Shown here piece after piece: positions 10,574 through 18,500 of a DNA stretch of 64,000 nt (the first letter of the stretch is position 1; every line of letters starts with the position of its first letter). The DNA is taken from positions 736,678-800,677 of the forward strand of contig NGFI01000005.1 of NCBI GenBank assembly GCA_002215645.1, written 5' to 3'. This stretch comes from Gemmatimonadetes bacterium 2013_60CM_65_52 (GTDB lineage: Bacteria; Gemmatimonadota; Gemmatimonadetes; Gemmatimonadales; Gemmatimonadaceae). A program made the translations under genes and the position numbers. The notes under the pieces are model-generated. The model was not told the origin of the DNA. It worked only from the letters and a program-made list of their open reading frames with translations, and searched no databases.

Positions 10574-11346
10574 TGGATGGCGTTCATCCAACCGCACTGG
10601 TGGATGCCGGTGCGCAGCTCGGCGCGGGTGTGCAAATCGGACCGTACGCCATCATCGGCGAGGGATGCGTTGTCGGCGACGGCTGCGTCATCGCGGCTCG
10701 TGCGATTCTCGAGCGCAACGTGCTGCTCGGACGCAACGTGAAGGTCGGCTCGGGCTCCATCCTGGGAGGCGACCCGCAGGATCTCAAGTTCAAGGGCGAG
10801 TACACGACCGTCGAAGTGGGCGACGATACGACGATTCGCGAGTACTCCACGATCAATCGCGGGACGACGCACTCGCGCAAGACGACGATCGGGAAGGGCT
10901 GCTTCATCATGTCGTACGTGCATCTTGCGCACGATTGCCATGTGGGCGACGGCGCGATCATCGTGAACAGCGTGCAGCTCGCCGGCCACGTGACGGTCGG
11001 CGAAAAGGCGATCATTGCCGGCCAGAGCGCGGCACACCAGTTCGTGAAGATCGGCAAGTACTCCTTCGTGGGTGGCTGTTCGCGCATCTCGCAGGATGTG
11101 CCGCCGTACATCAAGGCGGTGGGCAACCCGATCAAGCTCTATGGGTTGAACAGTGTCGGCCTTCAGCGGAATAACTTCCCCGATGAAGTGGTGCGCGAGC
11201 TGAAGCGCGCCTATCGGCTCTTCTTCCGCTCCGAGCTCAATCTGTCACAGGCGAAGCAGCGTGCCGAGACGGAGCTCAAGCCGTATCCGGAGGTGCAGGA
11301 GCTGGTGCGATTCATCGAGGAGAGCGGCCGCGGGGTGGTCGACTGA
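10570..11346 (+). CDS. lpxA: LpxA, UDP-GlcNAc (or GlcNAc3N) acyltransferase
   Basis: The 258-residue first enzyme of lipid A synthesis transfers a 3-hydroxyacyl chain to UDP-GlcNAc. It is a left-handed beta-helix of hexapeptide repeats from the N-terminus (HPTALVDAGAQLGAGVQIG). The catalytic His121 is in VHLAHDCHVG, and the C-terminal helical region (about 190-258) matches family length. The next gene is a Gfo/Idh oxidoreductase and then lpxB. In Acidithiobacillus and Leptospira a similar arrangement supplies UDP-GlcNAc3N, giving an amide-linked first chain, so the true sugar substrate here is open. The start overlaps the lpxC-fabZ stop (ATGA). Confidence 0.95.
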   Translation: MMDGVHPTALVDAGAQLGAGVQIGPYAIIGEGCVVGDGCVIAARAILERNVLLGRNVKVGSGSILGGDPQDLKFKGEYTTVEVGDDTTIREYSTINRGTTHSRKTTIGKGCFIMSYVHLAHDCHVGDGAIIVNSVQLAGHVTVGEKAIIAGQSAAHQFVKIGKYSFVGGCSRISQDVPPYIKAVGNPIKLYGLNSVGLQRNNFPDEVVRELKRAYRLFFRSELNLSQAKQRAETELKPYPEVQELVRFIEESGRGVVD

Positions 11347-12350
11347 GTACGCGCGCGCGGGCCGGCGTCGTCGGGGCCGGCGGGCTGGGATATCACCACG
11401 TGCGTATCCTGCGCGACATGCTCGGCTCCGATTTTACCGGCTTCTACGAGTCGCGTCAGGACCGTGCTGCACAAGTTGCTTCCGAGCTCGGCGTTCGGGC
11501 CCACACGTCGCTGGAGTCGCTGCTGGATGCGGTCGACGCCGTTACGATCGTGGTGCCGACGCCGGTGCACCATGAGGTAGCACGCCAGGTGCTCGAGCGC
11601 GGCATTCACGCCCTGATCGAGAAGCCCCTCGCCGCAACCCTGGAACAGGCGGACGCCATACTGGCGCTCGCACGTGAGAACGGAGCCATCGTACAGACGG
11701 GCCACGTGGAGCGTTTCAATCGTGCGATTCGCGCCGCCTTGCCGTACGTGGACGTGCCCCGCTTCATCGAGAGCGATCGACTTGCACCATTTAATCCACG
11801 AGGGGCCGACGTCGCGGTCGTGCTCGACCTGATGATCCACGACATCGATCTCGTCCACACGCTCGTGGGCGGCAACGCCGCGTCGGTGAGCGCCGTGGGC
11901 GTACCCGTGCTCACGTCGTTCGTGGACATCGCGAACGCGCGGCTCACGTTCGATTCGGGTGCGGTGGCGAACATCACCGCCAGCCGCGTGTCACGGGAGC
12001 GCATGCGCAAGATCCGCATCTTTCAGCAGAGCGGCTATCTGTCCCTCGACTTGGCGGCTGGCAACGGCGAGTTCTTTCGGCTGCGCAAGGATGTCGACGT
12101 CGCCGCGCTGGCGAGCGCGCCACTCGCGATGGAGCAATTCGTGGAGCGTATTCCCCTCGAGGCGGAGGAAGGCGAGCCACTGCGCCTCGAGTTCGAGAGC
12201 TTCCTCGGCGCCGTACGCGGGGAGTCTCCCGTCGCGGTTTCTGGGGAGGAAGGACGGGCCGCGTTGTCCGTCGCGTTGCAGATCGTGCGCGACATCGAGC
12301 GGGCCCAGGCGGCGTTTGGCGGCCACGCGCCCGTGGGCGCGCGTGCGTGA
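11343..12350 (+). CDS. Gfo/Idh/MocA-family NAD(P)-dependent sugar oxidoreductase (GnnA-like position)
   Basis: This protein of about 335 residues has a Rossmann nucleotide motif GAGGLG (residues 11-16), the family EKP motif (93-95, in ALIEKPLA) and a histidine/aspartate-rich catalytic segment (MIHDIDLVHTL). The first ATG/GTG/TTG in frame is a GTG at 11400, but the glycine motif lies upstream of it. No ATG, GTG or TTG is found between the GTG and the preceding in-frame stop. A CTG at 11343 overlaps the lpxA stop as CTGA, like the ATGA/GTGA junctions elsewhere here, and is my chosen start. Its place between lpxA and lpxB is that of gnnA, which oxidises UDP-GlcNAc at C3. The partner aminotransferase gnnB is not in the window, so the substrate is inference. 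Confidence 0.8.
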   Translation: MSTRARAGVVGAGGLGYHHVRILRDMLGSDFTGFYESRQDRAAQVASELGVRAHTSLESLLDAVDAVTIVVPTPVHHEVARQVLERGIHALIEKPLAATLEQADAILALARENGAIVQTGHVERFNRAIRAALPYVDVPRFIESDRLAPFNPRGADVAVVLDLMIHDIDLVHTLVGGNAASVSAVGVPVLTSFVDIANARLTFDSGAVANITASRVSRERMRKIRIFQQSGYLSLDLAAGNGEFFRLRKDVDVAALASAPLAMEQFVERIPLEAEEGEPLRLEFESFLGAVRGESPVAVSGEEGRAALSVALQIVRDIERAQAAFGGHAPVGARA

Positions 12351-13470
12351 AATTCTGTTCGTCGCGGGCGAGGTGTCCGGCGAGTTGCATGCTGCCGGCG
12401 TTGCTCGCGAGCTGACTGCACTCGGCGCGCCGTTCAGGCTCGTCGGCGTTGGCGGAGATCGCATGGCGGCGGAGGGCGTAGCGCTCATCGAGCACGTTTC
12501 GCGCCTCTCCGTGATGGGCTTCGTGGAGCCGCTAAAGCGCCTTCCGAAGTTCTATCGGTTGCGGCGCGCGCTGGCGGCGCGCATCCGAAGCGGAAACGTG
12601 GCCCTTGTGATTCTTGTGGACTCCGCCGGCTTCAACATGCGGATCGCCGAGATCGCTGCGGCCGCGAACGTGCCCGTGTTGTACTACATCACGCCGCAGG
12701 TGTGGGCGTCGCGTGCCGGGCGGCTGCGCCAACTCGCTCGCACCGTCACGGCGGCGGCGGTGATTCTGCCGTTCGAGGAGCAACTCCTTCGAGAGCACGG
12801 AGTCCGTGCAACGTTCGTGGGACATCCGTTGCTCGATCTGACCGCAGACCTCCCCGAGCGTGATGAAGCGCGGCGGCAGATCGGCGCAGATGTCATTGCC
12901 CCGTTGCTCGTATTGTTTCCAGGAAGTCGTCGCCAGGAGGTGGCGCGCCACCTCGGCCCATTCGTCGAGGCGGCTCGTACGCTTCAGCAGCGCCATCCGA
13001 ACCTTCAGGTCGTCGTGAGTGCCGCGCCGCACGTGGGTATCGATCGAGCGGTCTGTCCGTTCCCAATCGTGCGGTCCGCGTCGTTTACGCTGCTGCGCGC
13101 GGCGGACGCGGCACTGTGCAAGAGCGGAACGACGACGCTCGAGGCGGCGGTCGCGCTCTGTCCAATGGTCGTCGCCTACCGCACGGACGCGCTCACCTAT
13201 GCACTGGCTAGACGTCTCGTCAAGATTCCATTCATCGGGCTCGTGAACGTGCTCGCGGGCCGCGAGATCGCGCGAGAGTTCGTGCAGGGGGCGCTCGAGC
13301 CGCTCGCCGTGGCTGACGCGCTCGAACCCTTGTTGGATCACCACTCTCCGGCGCGGGCGGCCATGGTAGGTGAGCTGCGCGCGGTGCGGGAATCGCTCGG
13401 CGCGCCGGGCGCGGCGCGACGGGTCGCAGCCATGGCGCTCGACCTCGCGCAAGGCGGCACGACGTCCTGA
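12343..13470 (+). CDS. lpxB: LpxB, lipid A disaccharide synthase
   Basis: The 375-residue GT19 glycosyltransferase condenses UDP-2,3-diacylglucosamine with lipid X. Family marks are FVAGEVSGELHAAGVAREL at the N-terminus, 'YYITPQVWASRAGR' in the middle, 'LFPGSRRQEVARHL' for the nucleotide-sugar site and KSGTTTLEAA near residue 260. I chose GTG 12343 (giving MREILFVAGE), which overlaps the oxidoreductase stop by eight bases. The longer open frame lies inside the upstream gene and is spurious. The next gene overlaps by TGATG. LpxH/LpxI, which makes lipid X, is not in the window. Confidence 0.95.
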   Translation: MREILFVAGEVSGELHAAGVARELTALGAPFRLVGVGGDRMAAEGVALIEHVSRLSVMGFVEPLKRLPKFYRLRRALAARIRSGNVALVILVDSAGFNMRIAEIAAAANVPVLYYITPQVWASRAGRLRQLARTVTAAAVILPFEEQLLREHGVRATFVGHPLLDLTADLPERDEARRQIGADVIAPLLVLFPGSRRQEVARHLGPFVEAARTLQQRHPNLQVVVSAAPHVGIDRAVCPFPIVRSASFTLLRAADAALCKSGTTTLEAAVALCPMVVAYRTDALTYALARRLVKIPFIGLVNVLAGREIAREFVQGALEPLAVADALEPLLDHHSPARAAMVGELRAVRESLGAPGAARRVAAMALDLAQGGTTS

Positions 13471-14096
13471 TGGCCAGCGAGCGATCCGTCAGCTGGACCG
13501 TGCGGGCCGGAGCATTCCTCTACCGGTCGCTCGCCGCCACATGGCGGATCCGGACGCACGACGCCGAGGGTCTGCGCGCGGCTCGGGCTGCGGGCCAACG
13601 AGTCATCTTTGCTCTGTGGCACGGCGAGCTGCTCCCGTTGCTGTGGCAACACCGGGGTGAGCGGGTCGCCATCGTCATCAGCGAGCACAAGGACGGCGAG
13701 ATCATCGCGCGCATCGCGGAGTCGCTCGGCTACGAGACCGTGCGTGGGTCTTCGTCTCGCGGCGGAGGCCGCGCGCTCATCGGTCTGATGAGGCAAATCG
13801 ACGCAGGCTTCGATGGGGCGGTCACGCCGGACGGTCCTCGCGGACCCGCCCATGTCTTTGCTCCCGGTGCGGCAATCGCCGCCCAGAGGACGGGTGCGCT
13901 GATCGTACCCATCCGAGCCGCTGCATCGCGTGCGTGGCGGTTGAAGAGCTGGGACAGGTTTCTCGTGCCGAAACCGTTCGCGCGGGTGGACGTGTCGTAT
14001 GGCCTGCCGACAGCGGTTGACGTCGCGACACCGCGCGAGGCGGCCGAGGATGCGCCACGCCTTCAAGCACTACTCGAGGCCGTGCCCGGCTCATGA
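13470..14096 (+). CDS. DUF374 / LPLAT-family acyltransferase, LpxJ-like candidate
   Basis: This 208-residue protein of the DUF374 lysophospholipid-acyltransferase-like family has the motifs ALWHGELLPLLW (histidine about residue 50), SEHKDGEIIAR, RGSSSRGGGRAL and VTPDGPRGPAH. Its position between lpxB and lpxK suggests it adds a secondary acyl chain to a lipid A precursor. The Helicobacter/Campylobacter enzyme LpxJ is a DUF374 protein with that job. No LpxL/LpxM homologue is seen in the window. The usual HX4D/E spacing of acyltransferases is not obvious (H-G-E-L-L-P), so the catalytic residues need checking. It overlaps lpxB by TGATG. Confidence 0.8.
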   Translation: MASERSVSWTVRAGAFLYRSLAATWRIRTHDAEGLRAARAAGQRVIFALWHGELLPLLWQHRGERVAIVISEHKDGEIIARIAESLGYETVRGSSSRGGGRALIGLMRQIDAGFDGAVTPDGPRGPAHVFAPGAAIAAQRTGALIVPIRAAASRAWRLKSWDRFLVPKPFARVDVSYGLPTAVDVATPREAAEDAPRLQALLEAVPGS

Positions 14097-14100
14097 GTCG

Positions 14101-15147
14101 ATGAGTCTTGCATCGCGAGTCTGGTATGGCGCCGGCCCGGCAGCGCGAGCGTCGCGTGTCACGCTGCTTCCCGCAAGCTGGCTTTACGGCACAGTCATGC
14201 GCCTCCGAGCGTGGAGCTTTCGTCATCTGCCGGGCGGCATCGCCCAGTCGCCTTTGCCCGCGCTGAGCATCGGCAACCTCTCGGTCGGCGGAACAGGAAA
14301 GACCCCTATCGCGGCATGGGCTGCGGCTCGCCTGCGTGAGGCTGGAGCGTCGCCCGCCATCGTCATGCGCGGATATGGCGGAGACGAGCCGCTCGTGCAC
14401 GCGCGCCTGAATCCCGGGATAGCGGTCATCTCCGCCACGGACCGGATATCCGGCGCGGCGCAAGCGCGCGATCACGGCGCCGACTGCGTGATTCTCGACG
14501 ATGCATTTCAGCATCAGCGCATCTCACGGGTCGCGGATTGGGTTCTCGTCGCGGCGGAGCAGTGGACCGACCATCTGCGCGTACTGCCAGCCGGCCCGCT
14601 GCGGGAGCCGCTCGGCGCGCTGCGTCGCGCGAGCCTGATCATCGTCACGCGGAAGAGCGCATCGACCTCGGATGCCGAGCGCGTCGAAGCCTCGTTGGCC
14701 GAGCGTGCGGCGGAGGTGCCGGTCGCGAGAATCCATCTTGCCGCCGGACCCATCGTCGAGGCGCTGACGGAGCAGCCGTTACCGGCGGAGACCCTGACCG
14801 GGCGACGTGTGCTCGCCGTCGCCGCAATCGGGAATCCTGATTCGTTTTTCGCGCAGCTGCGTGAACTCGGCGCGCATGTCACCGAGCGTGCCTTCTCCGA
14901 TCATCATGCGTTCGACGCACTCGACGTGCGGACACTTGCGTCCGAGGCGCGCGCCTACGACGCGGTGGTATGCACGCTGAAGGATGCCGTCAAGCTCGCT
15001 CCGCAGTGGACTCCCGCCTTTTCGCCGCTGTGGTATGTTTCCCAACACGCGATGATCGAGAGCGGCAAGGGTGTACTCGATCGCGCTCTCGCGACGATTC
15101 TGGCGGCGCGCCGGGTCGTCGAGACAACCGCCGGCCCGCCGGCATGA
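14101..15147 (+). CDS. lpxK: LpxK, tetraacyldisaccharide 4'-kinase
   Basis: This kinase of about 348 residues phosphorylates the 4' position of the lipid A disaccharide at the inner membrane. The N-terminal hydrophobic segment (LLPASWLYGTVMRLR) precedes a P-loop SVGGTGKTP (61-69) and the family stretch ILDDAFQHQRI. The C-terminal part carries SDHHAFD, typical of LpxK. The start is the ATG four bases after the upstream stop; a longer in-frame start overlaps the acyltransferase gene. It ends the lipid A block that began with lpxD. Confidence 0.94.
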   Translation: MSLASRVWYGAGPAARASRVTLLPASWLYGTVMRLRAWSFRHLPGGIAQSPLPALSIGNLSVGGTGKTPIAAWAAARLREAGASPAIVMRGYGGDEPLVHARLNPGIAVISATDRISGAAQARDHGADCVILDDAFQHQRISRVADWVLVAAEQWTDHLRVLPAGPLREPLGALRRASLIIVTRKSASTSDAERVEASLAERAAEVPVARIHLAAGPIVEALTEQPLPAETLTGRRVLAVAAIGNPDSFFAQLRELGAHVTERAFSDHHAFDALDVRTLASEARAYDAVVCTLKDAVKLAPQWTPAFSPLWYVSQHAMIESGKGVLDRALATILAARRVVETTAGPPA

Positions 15148-15159
15148 GTTTGATCCTAC

Positions 15160-16467
15160 ATGCCCACTGATCTTCGACTGCCGACCGATAGCATCGTCAA
15201 GCCGGACAAGGACAGCTTCCTGCACGAGGAGAATCCGTTCGAGGCCATGATGAGCCGCTTCGACCGCGCGGCACAGCTCCTCGATCTGGAACCCGGACTT
15301 TACAAGGTCTTACGGCATCCCGAGAAGCAGATCATCGTCTCCATGCCCGTCATGATGGACAACGGCGAAGTGGAGGTCTTCACCGGGTACCGCGTCCTGT
15401 ACAACACCTCGCGTGGGCCGGCCAAGGGCGGCATCCGCTTTGACCTTCAGGTGAGCCTCGACGAGGTGAAAGCGCTCGCCGCGTGGATGACCTGGAAGTG
15501 CGCCGTCGTGAACCTGCCGTTTGGCGGCGCCAAGGGCGGCGTCATCTGCGACCCGCTCAAGATGAGCGCCGGTGAGCTGGAGCGGCTTACCCGCCGCTAT
15601 ACGATGGGCATCATCCACACGCTCGGTCCCGACTCCGACGTGCCGGCACCTGACGTGAACACGAACGAGCGCGTGATGGCGTGGCTCATGGACACGTACT
15701 CCATGCACCACCGGCATACGGTCACCGCCGTCGTCACGGGCAAGCCCGTCGAGATGGGTGGCTCGCTTGGACGCCGCGAGGCCACGGGGCGCGGATGCAT
15801 GATCGTGACCAAACAGGCGCTCAAGCACCTCGGCATCAAGATGCAAGACACCTCCGTGGCGGTGCAGGGCTTCGGCAACGTTGGGTCCATCGCTGCACAG
15901 CTGATGGTGCGCGAAGGATGCCGCATCCGCGCGATCAGCGATCGCACCGGAGGCTACTACAACAAGGGGGGCATCGACATCGAGGCCGCCCTCAAGTACG
16001 TGGCCCAGCACCGGTCGCTCGACGGTTTCAAGGGCGGCGACCAGATCACGCAGGAGGAGCTGCTCACCTCCGACGTCGATGTTCTGTTGCCTGCGGCGCT
16101 GGAGAACGTCATCACCAGCAAGAACGCGGCGAAGATTCAGGCGCGCGTGATCTGTGAGGGTGCGAATGGCCCGACCACCGCGGGCGCCGACTCGATTCTC
16201 GACGAGAAGGAGATCTTCGTCATCCCGGACATTCTCGCCAATGCGGGCGGTGTCACCGTCTCCTACTTCGAGTGGGTGCAGGATCGCGGCGGCTACTTCT
16301 GGTCCGAGGACACCGTAAACGAGCGCCTCAACGACATCATGTGCCGCAGCTTCGCCGACGTGCTCAAGCTGTCGATGCAGCACAAGGTCAACATGCGAAC
16401 CGCAGCGTACATGGTGTCCATCAGCCGCGTTGCAACGGTGCATCGGCTGCGCGGTATCTACGCCTGA
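15160..16467 (+). CDS. gdhA: Glu/Leu/Phe/Val dehydrogenase family protein (glutamate dehydrogenase)
   Basis: The 435-residue enzyme performs reversible oxidative deamination of an amino acid, most likely glutamate. The N-terminal dimerisation/substrate domain contains GPAKGGIRF and the catalytic-lysine region LPFGGAKGG. The NAD(P)-binding domain has the glycine motif VQGFGNVG, and the C-terminus returns to the substrate domain. Length (about 420-440) and the '[18 protein letters not shown]' segment fit the small hexameric GdhA group. It sits 12 bp after lpxK with no obvious terminator between, and rlmH follows closely. Cofactor preference cannot be decided by eye. Confidence 0.92.
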   Translation: MPTDLRLPTDSIVKPDKDSFLHEENPFEAMMSRFDRAAQLLDLEPGLYKVLRHPEKQIIVSMPVMMDNGEVEVFTGYRVLYNTSRGPAKGGIRFDLQVSLDEVKALAAWMTWKCAVVNLPFGGAKGGVICDPLKMSAGELERLTRRYTMGIIHTLGPDSDVPAPDVNTNERVMAWLMDTYSMHHRHTVTAVVTGKPVEMGGSLGRREATGRGCMIVTKQALKHLGIKMQDTSVAVQGFGNVGSIAAQLMVREGCRIRAISDRTGGYYNKGGIDIEAALKYVAQHRSLDGFKGGDQITQEELLTSDVDVLLPAALENVITSKNAAKIQARVICEGANGPTTAGADSILDEKEIFVIPDILANAGGVTVSYFEWVQDRGGYFWSEDTVNERLNDIMCRSFADVLKLSMQHKVNMRTAAYMVSISRVATVHRLRGIYA

Positions 16468-16473
16468 TTCCGC

Positions 16474-16938
16474 ATGCAGGTCGTGATCGCCGCCGTGGGG
16501 AAGCCGCGAGACCGGCACCTCGCGGCGGCGATTGAGGAATACGAACGGCGCGCCCGCCGCTATTGGCCCCTCGACGTCATCGAGCTGCGGGAAGCGACCG
16601 CGCGAGGCGTGACTCCGGAGCAGGCACGGGAACGTGAATCCACACGACTCGCCGAGCGGATTCCGGAGGGCGCGGACCTCGTCGTGTGTGACGAGGCGGG
16701 GCAGCGAGTGTCGTCCCGCGAATTCGCGGTATTGATGGGCGATTTCCGGACGCGCGCCCGCTCGGTCGCTTTTGCCATCGGCGGCGCGTTCGGGTTGACG
16801 TCGTCCTTACGTGACCGGGCGTCGAGAGTGCTGCAGCTCGCACCCTGGACGTTGCCGCACGAGATGGCGAGGCTGGTGCTCGCCGAGCAGCTTTATCGCG
16901 CCGGTACCATCCTTCGCGGGGAGCCGTACCACAAGTGA
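16474..16938 (+). CDS. rlmH: RlmH, 23S rRNA (pseudouridine1915-N3)-methyltransferase
   Basis: This 154-residue SPOUT methyltransferase has the knotted SAM-binding region visible as FAIGGAFGLTSSLRDRAS, and the family C-terminal signature ends in YRAGTILRGEPYHK. It methylates pseudouridine 1915 in helix 69 of assembled 70S ribosomes. The length is normal (about 155). The ATG lies seven bases after the gdhA stop, and its stop overlaps the GTG start of bshC. Confidence 0.95.
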   Translation: MQVVIAAVGKPRDRHLAAAIEEYERRARRYWPLDVIELREATARGVTPEQARERESTRLAERIPEGADLVVCDEAGQRVSSREFAVLMGDFRTRARSVAFAIGGAFGLTSSLRDRASRVLQLAPWTLPHEMARLVLAEQLYRAGTILRGEPYHK

Positions 16939-18500
16939 TCCACACGGACGTCCGCATTCTTACGGAACCACTCGGCGGCTCCGCGCTGTCACAGGCGCTC
17001 CAGCGCGCCGAAGCGCCGGTGACGTGGATGCCCGCAACGCCGAACACTCCGGCCGAGTGGCGTGCGGCGGTGACGCGCCGAGCAACGGCCGCGCAATGGC
17101 GTGCAGTGCTCGAGCAGCTTGCACCGGCCATTCGCGCCACGGGTGTTGCCCGCGATCGGCTGCAGCGCGTAGCCGAGGCTGGAGGCATCGTCGTGACCAC
17201 CGGCCAACAACCTGGCCTCTTCGGGGGCCCGATCTACACCTGGAGCAAGGCGGTGAGCGCGCTCGCGATCGCGAATGAAATCGAGCGCGTGACGGGTGTC
17301 CCATGCGTAGCCGTGTTCTGGGCGGCCACGGACGACGCCGACTTCGCGGAGGCGTCCTTTACGATGTTCGCCACGCGCGACGGCGTGGAGACGGTTCGCA
17401 CGGAGCTCGCCCCGCCAAGTGGAACGCCAATGTCACTTGCGCCCCTGGGCGATGCGTCAGCCGTGCTGGCGAGACTTCGCGCGGCGGCAGGCAGCGCCTC
17501 GGATGAGACACCTTTGGAGATTGCCGAACGTGCGTACGGAACGCCGACACGCAGCATCGGTGACGCCTACGTCATGTTGCTGCGCGACCTTCTCGCGCCA
17601 CTTGGCATCCCCGTGCTCGATGCGTCGCACGACGCGGTGCGTGCTGCCAGTGATCCCATTCTGCGCAGAGCCCTCGAGTGTGCGCCCCGCGTCCAGGACG
17701 CGCTCGGGGCCCGCCGGCGAGAGATGCTCGAGTTGGGATACGATCCTCAGGTCGCGGACGTAGACTCGCTGTCGCTCGTGTTCATGCGCGAGGGATCCAT
17801 CAAGCGCCGCGCGAGCGTGGCGGAATCGGCCGCGCTGGCCGCCGACAGGAAGGCATTGCTGACGCCGAACGTCTTGCTTCGTCCCATCGTGGAGCGGGAG
17901 CTCCTGCCCAGCATTGCGTATGTCGCCGGGCCCGGCGAGATCGCCTACTTCGCGCAGGTGAGCGCCGTCGCCGACGTGCTCGGTGTCGATCGCCCCCTCG
18001 CGCTGCCACGCTGGTCATGTACGCTGGTCGAGCCGCACATCGCCGAGTTGCAGCGCCGCTACGGCGCGACACCCGATGCGCTGGCCCGGCCTGACGCATT
18101 CGAGGCACTCGTAGCGCGGGCGTCGATGGGCAAGGGAACTGCCGATACGCTCCGTGAGCTCCGTGAGGTCATCGACAAATTGCCGGCGCGCCTCACGGAA
18201 GAGGCATCCGCGCTCGGCTTGAAGGGCGCGATCGACGGAGCGAAGGGCATGCTGCTCCACCGCGCAGACCGTCTGGAGCGACGACTGCTCGCAGGGCTCA
18301 AACGAAGAGAGGCCTCCGCAATGCGCGACATCGCTGCAATGCGTGCCGCACTCTTTCCACTCGGCAAGCGACAGGAACGCGCGCTCAACATTCTTCCCTT
18401 GCTGAGCCGGCACGGAGTCGCACTGCTCGGCGCGATGCATGAGTCGGCGGCGCCACACGCACGAGCCCTGATCAGCGGCGGCGACGGCACGGCGTCGTGA
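16935..18500 (+). CDS. bshC: BshC, putative cysteine ligase of bacillithiol synthesis
   Basis: The 521-residue protein has the BshC (YllA) hallmarks: VVTTGQQPGLFGGPIYTWSK (nucleotide-fold motif, about residues 85-105), VAVFWAATDDADFAE, 'YVAGPGEIAYFAQ' and a C-terminal coiled coil (about 400-480). BshC completes bacillithiol, a thiol used in place of glutathione, by adding cysteine to GlcN-malate. bshA and bshB are not in the window. The GTG start overlaps the rlmH stop (GTGA), and the stop overlaps murJ (GTGA). Family membership is firm; that the cell makes bacillithiol is inference from this one gene. Confidence 0.92.
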   Translation: MIHTDVRILTEPLGGSALSQALQRAEAPVTWMPATPNTPAEWRAAVTRRATAAQWRAVLEQLAPAIRATGVARDRLQRVAEAGGIVVTTGQQPGLFGGPIYTWSKAVSALAIANEIERVTGVPCVAVFWAATDDADFAEASFTMFATRDGVETVRTELAPPSGTPMSLAPLGDASAVLARLRAAAGSASDETPLEIAERAYGTPTRSIGDAYVMLLRDLLAPLGIPVLDASHDAVRAASDPILRRALECAPRVQDALGARRREMLELGYDPQVADVDSLSLVFMREGSIKRRASVAESAALAADRKALLTPNVLLRPIVERELLPSIAYVAGPGEIAYFAQVSAVADVLGVDRPLALPRWSCTLVEPHIAELQRRYGATPDALARPDAFEALVARASMGKGTADTLRELREVIDKLPARLTEEASALGLKGAIDGAKGMLLHRADRLERRLLAGLKRREASAMRDIAAMRAALFPLGKRQERALNILPLLSRHGVALLGAMHESAAPHARALISGGDGTAS

